This document shows, piece after piece, positions 7,063 to 12,091 of a stretch of 12,091 nucleotides of DNA (positions within the stretch are counted from its first letter, which is position 1; each line of letters begins with the position of its first letter). A program made the position numbers and the translations under genes. The DNA lies in the NCBI GenBank assembly GCA_047638695.1, contig JBLINY010000129.1:1-12091 (forward strand), given 5' to 3'. A model generated the notes under the pieces. That model made no database searches and was not told the DNA's origin. It worked only from the letters and a program-made list of their open reading frames with translations. Origin of the DNA: JAHECQ01 sp047638695 (GTDB lineage Bacteria; Actinomycetota; Acidimicrobiia; Acidimicrobiales; SZUA-35).

Positions 7063-8289
7063 ATGAGCACTACCGAACATGTCGACATGGTCGTCATCGG
7101 CGCCGGCCCAGCCGGCGCCGCTGCGGCCATTCAGGCCGCTCGGGCCGGGGTGAAGGTGCGGGTCTTCGACAAAGCTCCCTATGGCCGAGACAAGGTGTGC
7201 GGCGACGGGCTCACCCCCCGGGCGGTTGGGGCACTGAACGACCTCGATATCGAGCTCGACGAGGCTCACCACATCGCCGGCCTGCGAATGATCGCCAACA
7301 AGACCGTCCGGGAGCTGCCCTGGCCATCGACCTCCAGGTTCCCTAGCCACGGGGCCGTCTGGCCCCGCCGGAAACTCGACGCCGCATTGATCGACGCCGC
7401 GGCCGAGGCCGGCGCCGAGGTGGTTTGGGAAACCGAAGCTCTGCCGGTTCTCGATGGCAACCGAGTCACCGGTGTCACCGCCGGAAAAGGCACGTTGTCG
7501 GCCGATCTCGTTGTCGTCGCCACCGGGGCTCCGGGTGCGGTCGCACGCATGCTCGGAGCCGAGCGAGTGGCTGATGAACCCTTTGGGCTCGCCATCCGCA
7601 GCTATGCGGCATCACCTCGCCACGCCGACCAACACCTCGAAGCCTGTCTGACGCTGCGCGATGACAACGGCACACCGGTTCCCGGTTACGGATGGATGTT
7701 CCCCGCCGGCGACGGCACGGTAAACATCGGCGTCGGAGCACTCTCGACCATGAAGGGCTTCAAGAGCCTCAACCTCAACCATCTTCTTGCGTCCTACCGC
7801 AACCTGGTGCAAGACGACTGGGATCTCGGGCCCAATCTTGAGCGACCACGTGCATGGCGTTTGCCGATGAGTTCACAACGACGGCACGGCCCCGGCTGGG
7901 TCGCCATTGGTGATGCCGCCGGCTTGGTCAACCCGATGAACGGCGAGGGCATCGACTACGGGCTCGAATCGGGAATGCTCGCAGCCGACCTCTTCGTCGA
8001 CGACCCTGCCACTGCCCCCGACCGCTACGACACACTGGTCGGCGAGCGTTTCGACAGTTTCCTCCGCACCGGCCGGCGCTTCTCGTTTCTCATCGGCCAC
8101 CCACTCATTCTTCGCAGCGGCCTGCGGATGGCGGTTGGAACCGAAGCCATCGCCAATATCACCTTGCAGGTGATGGGCAACCTGGTCGACTCAGAGAGTC
8201 CCGGCGCCTCGGGGCGAGTACTCAGGTTCGCCGACTACGCCCTTGGTGCGGCCGACCCGCTACTTCGTCGCACCCGGGCCGCAGCCTGA
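7063..8289 (+). CDS. Geranylgeranyl-reductase-family FAD oxidoreductase, possibly menaquinone reductase MenJ
   Basis: A flavoprotein expected to reduce a double bond in an isoprenoid chain; in mycobacteria the family member MenJ (Rv0561c) saturates one unit of the menaquinone tail. Product 408 residues from ATG 7063. The FAD-binding GAGPAG lies at 13-18 after a short beta strand. The family motif KVCGDGLTPRAV is at 44-55, WPRRKLD near 101-107, YGWMFP at 209-214, and the second FAD motif GDAAGLVNPMNGEGIDYG at about 283-300. The frame is open upstream to a GTG at 6979, but that would add 28 residues before the FAD fold and cover the stem-loop, so ATG 7063 is preferred; no clear Shine-Dalgarno precedes it. 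A role on archaeal-type or carotenoid lipids cannot be excluded. Probably monocistronic, with a terminator at 8313-8346. Confidence 0.9.
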   Translation: MSTTEHVDMVVIGAGPAGAAAAIQAARAGVKVRVFDKAPYGRDKVCGDGLTPRAVGALNDLDIELDEAHHIAGLRMIANKTVRELPWPSTSRFPSHGAVWPRRKLDAALIDAAAEAGAEVVWETEALPVLDGNRVTGVTAGKGTLSADLVVVATGAPGAVARMLGAERVADEPFGLAIRSYAASPRHADQHLEACLTLRDDNGTPVPGYGWMFPAGDGTVNIGVGALSTMKGFKSLNLNHLLASYRNLVQDDWDLGPNLERPRAWRLPMSSQRRHGPGWVAIGDAAGLVNPMNGEGIDYGLESGMLAADLFVDDPATAPDRYDTLVGERFDSFLRTGRRFSFLIGHPLILRSGLRMAVGTEAIANITLQVMGNLVDSESPGASGRVLRFADYALGAADPLLRRTRAAA

Positions 8290-8312
8290 GGGAGCGAGAG
8301 CGAGAGAAAGGG

Positions 8313-8346
8313 AGAGAGACGCTGATCAATCAGCGAGCTCTGTTTT
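8313..8346 (+). terminator. Probable intrinsic terminator of the flavoprotein gene
   Basis: CGCTGAT (8320-8326) and ATCAGCG (8329-8335) form a perfect stem around CA. AGAG upstream and CTCT (8338-8341) can extend it, and GTTTT follows directly. It lies 24 bp after the stop codon, behind a purine-only tract rich in GAGA. A second CTCTCTCT at 8358-8365 offers alternative pairing with AGAGAGA. Confidence 0.5.
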
Positions 8347-8363
8347 AAGCGAACGAACTCTCT

Positions 8364-8642
8364 CTAGGCCAGATCAGATCTGGCATCGTCAGCCGCAAAC
8401 CTGAGCAACCGATCGATGATGAGTTGGTCGGGGTTACCCGGGGGTGGGGTGTGGGTATCTGACCCTTCCTTGCCGAAGTTTCTGATTGCCGAGGTGAAGG
8501 TTCGCCCTGACCAGAGCTCTTGCCGCCGTTCCGTCATCTTGTACTGCATCCTTGTCGTTGAAGTTGTTGTGCGTGGGCCCCTCACCCAGTGACAGTAAGA
8601 CGGGCGCGGCGACCTATTAGTCGCGGGTAATTTCGCCCACAA
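8364..8642 (-). pseudogene. Possible remnant of an HNH-endonuclease (DUF222/13E12-like) gene
   Basis: The 393-bp gap 8290-8682 has no convincing intact gene. On the minus strand a 92-codon frame opens at TTG 8642 without an upstream ribosome-binding site. Its middle contains CHWVRGP and its end reads DTHTPPPGNPDQLIIDRLLRF, which resembles the tail of actinobacterial DUF222-HNH nucleases. In the neighbouring frame GEGPTHNNFNDKDAV looks like the GGPT..DN segment of the same motif, suggesting a frameshift in the HNH core. The canonical second histidine pair and cysteines are missing. The similarity is from memory and weak. It could also be chance, or a small unknown protein. A 17-bp palindrome covers its last codons. 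Confidence 0.28.
8368..8384. repeat. Perfect 17-bp dyad GCCAGATC-A-GATCTGGC
   Basis: Eight-base arms are exact inverted complements around a single A. It sits at the 3' end of the minus-strand remnant and 22 bp beyond the flavoprotein terminator. It could be a terminator stem without a T-run, or a protein-binding site. Confidence 0.6.
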
Positions 8643-8663
8643 GGCGTCGGCAGTGACCGAGGC

Positions 8664-8678
8664 CCACCCCTAGGGTGG
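8664..8678 (+). promoter_or_regulatory. Leaderless-type -10 element inside a dyad, before the FKBP gene
   Basis: TAGGGT (8671-8676) matches the actinobacterial TAnnnT -10, and GTG 8683 begins six bases later, where transcription would be expected to start. The -10 is embedded in the perfect inverted repeat CCACCC-CTA-GGGTGG (8664-8678), so a dimeric regulator bound here would occlude the promoter. Confidence 0.4.
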
Positions 8679-8682
8679 CGGG

Positions 8683-9060
8683 GTGAGCAACGATCAGAAG
8701 CCTCAAATCACTGTCCCCGATAGCCCGCCTCCCGGCGAGCTCGAGCTCGTCGACGAAATCGTCGGCGATGGCCCCGAAGCAACTGCCGGGGTGCAGGTAA
8801 ACGTCGACTACGTGGGCGTGTCGTGGTCGACCGGAGCCGAGTTCGATGCATCGTGGAACCGGGGCGATGTCTTCAGCTTCGGCCTCGGAGCTGGCCAGGT
8901 CATCGCTGGCTGGGACGAAGGCGTCGCCGGCATGAAGGTGGGTGGCCGCCGCCGCATCACCATTCCTCCCCAGAAGGGGTACGGGGCCGCTGGCGCCGGT
9001 GGGGTGATCGGGCCAAACGAGACCCTTATCTTCGTCGTCGACCTGCGCTCGATCGGCTAG
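8683..9060 (+). CDS. FKBP-type peptidyl-prolyl cis-trans isomerase
   Basis: Catalyses cis-trans isomerisation of X-Pro bonds during protein folding. The product is 125 residues with no signal peptide, hence cytoplasmic. The single FKBP domain spans about 20-125. Active-site positions are visible: Tyr43 in VDYVG, the FDASW segment (54-58), Phe64/Phe66 in VFSFGLG, the GQVIAGWDEGVAGMKVGG block (71-88) with Val73, Ile74 and Trp77, Tyr100 in KGYG, and Phe117 near the end. The start is GTG 8683; TAGGGT six bases earlier favours a leaderless transcript. The DUF1905 frame begins two bases after its stop. Confidence 0.95.
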   Translation: MSNDQKPQITVPDSPPPGELELVDEIVGDGPEATAGVQVNVDYVGVSWSTGAEFDASWNRGDVFSFGLGAGQVIAGWDEGVAGMKVGGRRRITIPPQKGYGAAGAGGVIGPNETLIFVVDLRSIG

Positions 9061-9062
9061 CC

Positions 9063-9359
9063 CTGAATCCGACATTCGAGTTCCCGGCCGTCCTCTGGCT
9101 CCATTCCGGAGGCAGGTGGGTCTTCATCACCGTGCCCGAGGACGAGTCGGATCACATCAAGGAGATCGTTTCCAACCCTGGCGGCTTCGGCTCGGTCAGG
9201 GTTGAGGTGACGATCGGTAGCAGCACGTGGCGAACGTCAGTGTTTCCCAGCTCAGAGCTGGGCTGCTTTGTGTTGCCGCTGAAGAAGCCCGTCCGCAAAG
9301 CCGAGAAGATCGACCTTGGCGACGAAGTTGGTGTTTCGCTTGAGGTACTGCTGACCTGA
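9063..9359 (+). CDS. DUF1905 family protein, apparently with a CTG start
   Basis: A 98-residue protein of unknown function. The core NPTFEFPAVLWLH, then GRWVFITVP, GGFGSVRVEVTIG, TWRTSVFPS and VLPLKKPVRKAEKIDLGD matches my memory of DUF1905 (TIGR/Pfam style: small beta-barrel). The domain begins immediately after the FKBP stop. In this frame the nearest ATG, GTG or TTG upstream is GTG 8853, more than 200 bases inside the FKBP gene, and the translation of that overlap is Arg/Trp-rich and not protein-like. The next GTG downstream (in ITVPED) would cut into the domain. CTG 9063, in the position where relatives have Met, is therefore the most economical start, with reinitiation after the FKBP stop. 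A sequencing error or a lost start codon are alternatives. It converges on the lipoprotein gene, 7 bp away. Confidence 0.75.
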   Translation: MNPTFEFPAVLWLHSGGRWVFITVPEDESDHIKEIVSNPGGFGSVRVEVTIGSSTWRTSVFPSSELGCFVLPLKKPVRKAEKIDLGDEVGVSLEVLLT

Positions 9360-9366
9360 CGGTTCG

Positions 9367-10206
9367 CTAGAGCGAATCGGCCAGGGCCACGAGGGCAGCC
9401 TGGGCGTCTTCGATCACTGGCTCGCCATGTCCGAACAAGACGGTGTCGATGGTGCGCGACGAGAGCCGTTTGATCGACTGGTTGGCCATGTCCATGTCGG
9501 TTGAGAACTGGGCATTGGCACCAGTGATGCCGCCGTCATTGCCGTTCATGGCATCTCCCGCCAGGAGAAGGCGGCTGGTTTCGTCATAGACCGAGATGTG
9601 TCCGAGCGTATGGCCCGGTGTACCGATGATCTGCAGGCCAAACACCTCGTCGCCGTCGTTGACTGCCGTGATGTCTCGGGGCGCAACGATCTTTGGCACG
9701 TCGGCGGCGCCGGCATAACCGACGGCTCCAGAGGCATTGTCCAGCACGGCACCGACACTGCCGGCATGATCTCCGTGTGCGTGCGTGAGGATCACATGAG
9801 CGACATCGTTCCACGATCCGCCCAACGTCTCGATGGCTTCGAGGATCTCGGTTTCACTACCTGACACTCCGGTATCCACGACGGCGAGCTCCGAGCCTCT
9901 GGCCAGCACAAAGGCCGAAACAAAACCGAGATTCACCCGCTGCCAAGCCAAGCTGCCGGGAGCCGGCGCGGCCCCAGATGCGGCTGACGAGTCTGAGGTT
10001 GCGGACGCGTCTGAGGTTGCGGACAAGTCGCCGCTGGCACCGCTCGCGCCCGACGTGGGGTTGGACCCTCCCGTTTCGTTCGCTCCCCCGCCGGCCGATC
10101 CGCTGGAGCATCCGGCAAGCCCAAAGATGGCAACGGCGACGGTGCCACCTCCGAATTCGGTGAGGAAGCTACGACGGCTGAGACGTTGAACAGAGCGTGC
10201 GGCCAT
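9367..10206 (-). CDS. Tat-exported metallo-beta-lactamase-fold lipoprotein
   Basis: A zinc hydrolase of the MBL superfamily anchored outside the membrane. From ATG 10206 the product is 279 residues. SRRSFLTEFGGGTVAVAIFGLAGC is a twin-arginine signal (Arg11-Arg12) ending in a lipobox with lipidated Cys33. A Ser/Ala/Thr/Gly linker (34-84) precedes the catalytic domain. Metal ligands: HAHGDH (142-147), His199 in GTPGHTLGH, Asp218 in LLAGDAMNG and His260 in LFGHGEP. The ligand set fits a dinuclear site as in glyoxalase II-like enzymes; the substrate is unknown and antibiotic hydrolysis should not be assumed. ATG 10248 (MGGRLRAFDGF) is another possible start. It is divergent from the HbhA-like gene. 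Confidence 0.9.
   Translation of the reverse strand: MAARSVQRLSRRSFLTEFGGGTVAVAIFGLAGCSSGSAGGGANETGGSNPTSGASGASGDLSATSDASATSDSSAASGAAPAPGSLAWQRVNLGFVSAFVLARGSELAVVDTGVSGSETEILEAIETLGGSWNDVAHVILTHAHGDHAGSVGAVLDNASGAVGYAGAADVPKIVAPRDITAVNDGDEVFGLQIIGTPGHTLGHISVYDETSRLLLAGDAMNGNDGGITGANAQFSTDMDMANQSIKRLSSRTIDTVLFGHGEPVIEDAQAALVALADSL
9992..10024. repeat. Two 15-bp direct repeats in the lipoprotein linker
   Basis: TCTGAGGTTGCGGAC occurs at 9992-10006 and 10010-10024, an 18-bp period. It encodes the duplicated SATSDA/SATSDS part of the low-complexity linker between lipobox and catalytic domain. Confidence 0.8.
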
Positions 10207-10267
10207 GTCCGGTTGGAACCCATCGAATGCCCGCAATCTTCCGCCCATCAGAACTGGCGCGCAAAGA

Positions 10268-10328
10268 AAAGTACGCACTACTTTGACAAATTCGTTGCCT
10301 TTGCCGCACTTGCTAACTAAAGTACGCA
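10268..10328. promoter_or_regulatory. Duplicated AAAGTACGCA in the divergent promoter region
   Basis: AAAGTACGCA is present at 10268-10277 and 10319-10328, same orientation, 51 bp apart. The second copy overlaps the plus-strand -10 TAAAGT (10318-10323). The complement of the first copy contains TACTTT (10273-10268), a -10-like hexamer for the minus-strand lipoprotein gene. A shared operator for both promoters is the simplest reading. Confidence 0.45.
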
Positions 10329-10331
10329 ACA
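10295..10331 (+). promoter_or_regulatory. Candidate leaderless promoter of the HbhA-like gene
   Basis: TTGCCT (10295-10300) and TAAAGT (10318-10323) are 17 bp apart, and ATG 10331 begins seven bases after the -10. Transcription would start at or next to the ATG, so no Shine-Dalgarno is expected and none is seen. Confidence 0.5.
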
Positions 10332-10789
10332 TGCCCAGCATCAGCACTCCCACCATTGACCGCGAAACCATCAACAAGGCTCAGAACCAAATCATCGAAA
10401 CCATCGAGCAGGTTCAAGAGCGAGTTATCGAGACCAACAAGCGAGTGGCCAAGACCGTCAGCGACCGCATGCCCGAGCAACTGACCGACCGGCTCGAATC
10501 CCTTCCTCGCCCGTCGCTGCCCAAGCCCGGCGCTGCCGTCGACAACTACTTCGGCTTTGTCCAGCGGGTAACCAAGGCCAACCACACGTTCGCGTCGAAC
10601 ATGGTCGCAGCGTGGACGCCAGCCAAGACCGCCGCCAAGACCGCAGCCGCCAAGTCAGAGGCCACCCAGACCGCCGAAAAGGCCACCACGGTCAAGAAGG
10701 CAGCAGCGGCCAAGAAGGCCCCGACCGCCAAGAAGGCCACACCGATGGCGACAGCGGAGAAACCAGCCGCTGACAAGGCCGCCCAGTAG
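10331..10789 (+). CDS. HbhA/phasin-like protein with Lys/Ala-rich tail
   Basis: A 152-residue protein. Residues about 9-55 are predicted helical coiled coil (INKAQNQIIETIEQVQERVIETNKRVAK). A proline-rich hinge (PRPSLPKPG, 59-67) follows, then a second amphipathic helix (VDNYFGFVQRVTKANHTFASNMV) and an Ala/Lys tail with TAAKTAAAK, VKKAAAAKKAPTAKKA (about 98-152). This is the architecture of mycobacterial heparin-binding haemagglutinin (Rv0475) and of phasin-like surface proteins of lipid or polyester granules. No signal peptide. The next gene is an Rv0474-like regulator, the same gene pair as around hbhA in Mycobacterium though in the other order. Which of the two roles applies cannot be told from sequence. 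ATG 10331 is chosen over in-frame codons upstream because the -10 lies just before it. Confidence 0.75.
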   Translation: MPSISTPTIDRETINKAQNQIIETIEQVQERVIETNKRVAKTVSDRMPEQLTDRLESLPRPSLPKPGAAVDNYFGFVQRVTKANHTFASNMVAAWTPAKTAAKTAAAKSEATQTAEKATTVKKAAAAKKAPTAKKATPMATAEKPAADKAAQ

Positions 10790-10792
10790 CTT
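10787..10792 (+). promoter_or_regulatory. Possible leaderless -10 for the XRE regulator, overlapping the previous stop
   Basis: TAGCTT includes the TAG stop of the HbhA-like gene, and GTG 10800 begins seven bases later. The XRE gene may thus have its own transcript in addition to read-through. Pattern match only. Confidence 0.3.
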
Positions 10793-10799
10793 CGTCTCT

Positions 10800-11177
10800 G
10801 TGACTGCGAGCGACACCGACGACGACCATCTGGCCAAGCTCGGCCAGCTGGGCACGTTCATCCGCTCGCAGCGGAAGTTGGCGCAGCTGTCGCAGCGAGA
10901 GCTGGCGAGGCTCACTGATCTCTCCGACCCGTACGTCAGCCAGATCGAACGAGGGCTGCACCAGCCCTCGATTCGGGTCTTGAAGGCATTGGCCAGCGCC
11001 CTCAACGTGCGGGCCGAAACGATGCTGACCCACGCCGGGCTCTTCGACGCACCGGCGGAGAAACAGTCGGCCGCAGTCGATACCGAAACGGCCATACGTA
11101 CTGATCAGCGTCTCACCGAAGAACAGAAGCACGCCCTCCTCGGCGTCTATCGGAGCTTTTTGTCCGAGGATCGCTGA
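10800..11177 (+). CDS. XRE-family transcriptional regulator (Rv0474-like)
   Basis: A 125-residue DNA-binding protein. The helix-turn-helix domain (about 19-72) contains QLSQRELARLTDLSDPYVSQIERGLHQPS with the recognition helix around DPYVSQIERG. The C-terminal end, TDQRLTEEQKHALLGVYRSFL, resembles the end of Mycobacterium Rv0474 as I remember it, making it more specific than a generic XRE match. It starts with GTG ten bases after the HbhA-like stop and has no Shine-Dalgarno. It probably controls its neighbour and itself; the duplicated AAAGTACGCA at 10268 and 10319 is the natural candidate operator. That regulatory link is inference. Confidence 0.9.
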   Translation: MTASDTDDDHLAKLGQLGTFIRSQRKLAQLSQRELARLTDLSDPYVSQIERGLHQPSIRVLKALASALNVRAETMLTHAGLFDAPAEKQSAAVDTETAIRTDQRLTEEQKHALLGVYRSFLSEDR

Positions 11178-11210
11178 AGCCGCGCTGCTGCCAGATCAGG
11201 CTGCAGCTGC

Positions 11211-11216
11211 TAGAAC
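11211..11216 (+). promoter_or_regulatory. Possible leaderless -10 before yaaA
   Basis: TAGAAC, preceded by TGC (extended -10 form), lies seven bases before GTG 11224. CTGCCA at 11188-11193 is 17 bp upstream as a weak -35. The last base of the hexamer is not the usual T. Confidence 0.25.
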
Positions 11217-11223
11217 TAGTGGT

Positions 11224-12000
11224 GTGCTGAGCGTCCTTTCACCTGCCAAATCACTCGACTTCGAGTCGAAACTGGCCACTCGGAAGTACTCCGAGCCGAC
11301 CATGCTCGATGACGCCGCGGTGCTGGTCTCTGAAATGGCAAACAAATCACCGGACCAGATCAGCGACATGATGAGTGTCAGTCGCGACCTCGGCGAGCTG
11401 AACTTCGATCGGTTCCAAAGTTGGGAACCACCGTTCACGCCAAAGAACGCCAGGCCGGCGATACTCGCCTTCACGGGCGACGTCTACCTCGGCATGGACC
11501 CCTCGAACGCTTTTGGCGAACGCGACTTCACCCACGCTCAGAAGTCGATGCGGATCTTGTCCGGGCTCTACGGCCTGCTGCGACCGCTCGACCTCATACA
11601 GCCATACCGGCTCGAGATGGGCTCGAAGCTCAAGACCGAGCGAGGTCGAGACCTCTACGACTTCTGGGGCGACAGCATCACCGACGCCCTCAACGCCGAT
11701 CTGGCGGCCAGTCCGGGCCCAGAGGTGCTGATCAATCTGGCATCGAACGAGTACTTCGGAGCCGTTCAGACCGATCGGGTCGACGGCCGCATCGTCAGCC
11801 CGGTCTTCCTCGATACACCCGCAAGCGGTGGCGAGCCGAAAATCATCAGCTTCTTCGCCAAGCGAGCCCGTGGCTCGATGGCCGGATGGCTGGTTCGCAA
11901 CCGAGTCAAGACCGTCTCGGCCCTGAAGACATTCGACGAGGCGGGCTACCGCTACGACGCCGGCCGCTCGGCCGCTGATCGTCCCGTCTTCGTTCGGTAA
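11224..12000 (+). CDS. yaaA: Peroxide stress protein YaaA (DUF328/UPF0246)
   Basis: A 258-residue cytoplasmic protein. In E. coli YaaA lowers intracellular free iron and limits Fenton damage during peroxide stress; it is also reported as a DNA-binding fold. Family landmarks: LSVLSPAKSLDFES at the N-terminus, AILAFTGDVYLGMD (about 79-92), ILSGLYGLLRPLDLIQPYRLEMG (about 111-133), LINLASNEYFGAV (about 170-182) and IISFFAKRARGSMAGWLV (about 209-226). Length and order are complete. Start GTG 11224 gives the family N-terminus directly. The following gene begins 5 bp after its TAA, so they are probably co-transcribed. Confidence 0.95.
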   Translation: MLSVLSPAKSLDFESKLATRKYSEPTMLDDAAVLVSEMANKSPDQISDMMSVSRDLGELNFDRFQSWEPPFTPKNARPAILAFTGDVYLGMDPSNAFGERDFTHAQKSMRILSGLYGLLRPLDLIQPYRLEMGSKLKTERGRDLYDFWGDSITDALNADLAASPGPEVLINLASNEYFGAVQTDRVDGRIVSPVFLDTPASGGEPKIISFFAKRARGSMAGWLVRNRVKTVSALKTFDEAGYRYDAGRSAADRPVFVR

Positions 12001-12005
12001 CGATT

Positions 12006-12091
12006 ATGCGCCAAGAAACTCAGGTCGAAATCGGACGCGAGATTGTCGAACGGCTGGCGTCGGGCCGCACTCCAATGGCTGAGGAGATCTA
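12006..12091 (+). CDS. N-terminal fragment of the next gene, perhaps a Rieske-type ring-hydroxylating oxygenase
   Basis: ATG 12006 opens a frame that runs off the window after 28 codons, beginning MRQETQVEIGREIVERLA and continuing SGRTPMAEEI. The close spacing to yaaA supports a real start. The pattern of an amphipathic helix followed by T.MA(D/E) recalls the N-terminus of actinobacterial aromatic-ring-hydroxylating dioxygenase alpha subunits, but no Rieske motif is within view, so the assignment is a guess. Confidence 0.5.
   Translation, partial: MRQETQVEIGREIVERLASGRTPMAEEI

Noticed and set aside
8287..8319. GA-rich purine tract as a triplex or simple-sequence element
   Set aside because: Short and imperfect; better explained as the flank of the terminator stem.
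8823..9062. N-terminal extension of the DUF1905 protein into the FKBP gene
   Set aside because: The translation is Arg/Trp/Pro-rich frame-shadow sequence and FKBP is intact in its own frame over the same bases.
9367..10206. Beta-lactam resistance gene
   Set aside because: The MBL motifs are generic to the superfamily and nothing in the sequence indicates the true class B beta-lactamase families.
10283..10288. Consensus TTGACA as -35 of the HbhA-like gene
   Set aside because: Distance to the best -10 (TAAAGT at 10318) is 29 bp; TTGCCT at 10295 is correctly spaced instead.

Overview
The window is high-GC DNA, densely packed with genes, from an actinobacterium. A position inside Acidimicrobiia (Ilumatobacter/Microthrix-like) is my guess from protein style and is not demonstrated. 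Pointers to Actinomycetota are the ABC ATPase subfamily, a MenJ-like geranylgeranyl-reductase-family flavoprotein, an HbhA-like Lys/Ala-tailed protein paired with an Rv0474-like regulator, and repeated TAnnnT hexamers 6-7 nt before start codons, as expected for leaderless transcripts.

Layout. 1-250: the C-terminal end of an unrecognised gene whose stop codon lies inside a CTAG-rich tandem repeat array. 263-1810 (minus): an AMP-forming acyl-CoA synthetase. 1929-1999: tRNA-Gly(TCC). 2097-2786 (plus): an SGNH/GDSL hydrolase, sharing a CTAG stop tetranucleotide tail-to-tail with the next gene. 2783-5034 (minus): an OmpR-type response regulator followed by its sensor histidine kinase, coupled by an ATGA overlap. 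5142-6971 (plus, divergent): an ABC-2 type exporter (ATPase plus six-helix membrane protein). The shared intergenic region has three TCTCA direct repeats one helical turn apart, the best candidate site for the response regulator, so 4336-6971 looks like a self-contained signal-responsive efflux module.

7063-8289: FAD-dependent geranylgeranyl-reductase-family enzyme, possibly a menaquinone reductase. 8290-8682 has no convincing intact gene; it holds a probable terminator, a possible decayed HNH-endonuclease fragment and two perfect dyads. 8683-9359: an FKBP-type prolyl isomerase and a DUF1905 protein that seems to lack a standard start codon. 9367-10206 (minus): a Tat-exported lipoprotein with a metallo-beta-lactamase fold. 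10331-11177 (plus): HbhA/phasin-like protein and XRE regulator, divergent from the lipoprotein gene across a promoter region with a duplicated 10-bp element. 11224-12091: peroxide-stress protein YaaA and the first codons of another gene.

Most of the window is ordinary chromosomal content. I saw no CRISPR array, phage, intact insertion sequence or recognisable defence system. The points most worth checking are the CTAG repeat array, the two-component/ABC regulatory region, the non-standard start of the DUF1905 gene and the duplicated element in the lipoprotein/HbhA-like divergent promoter.
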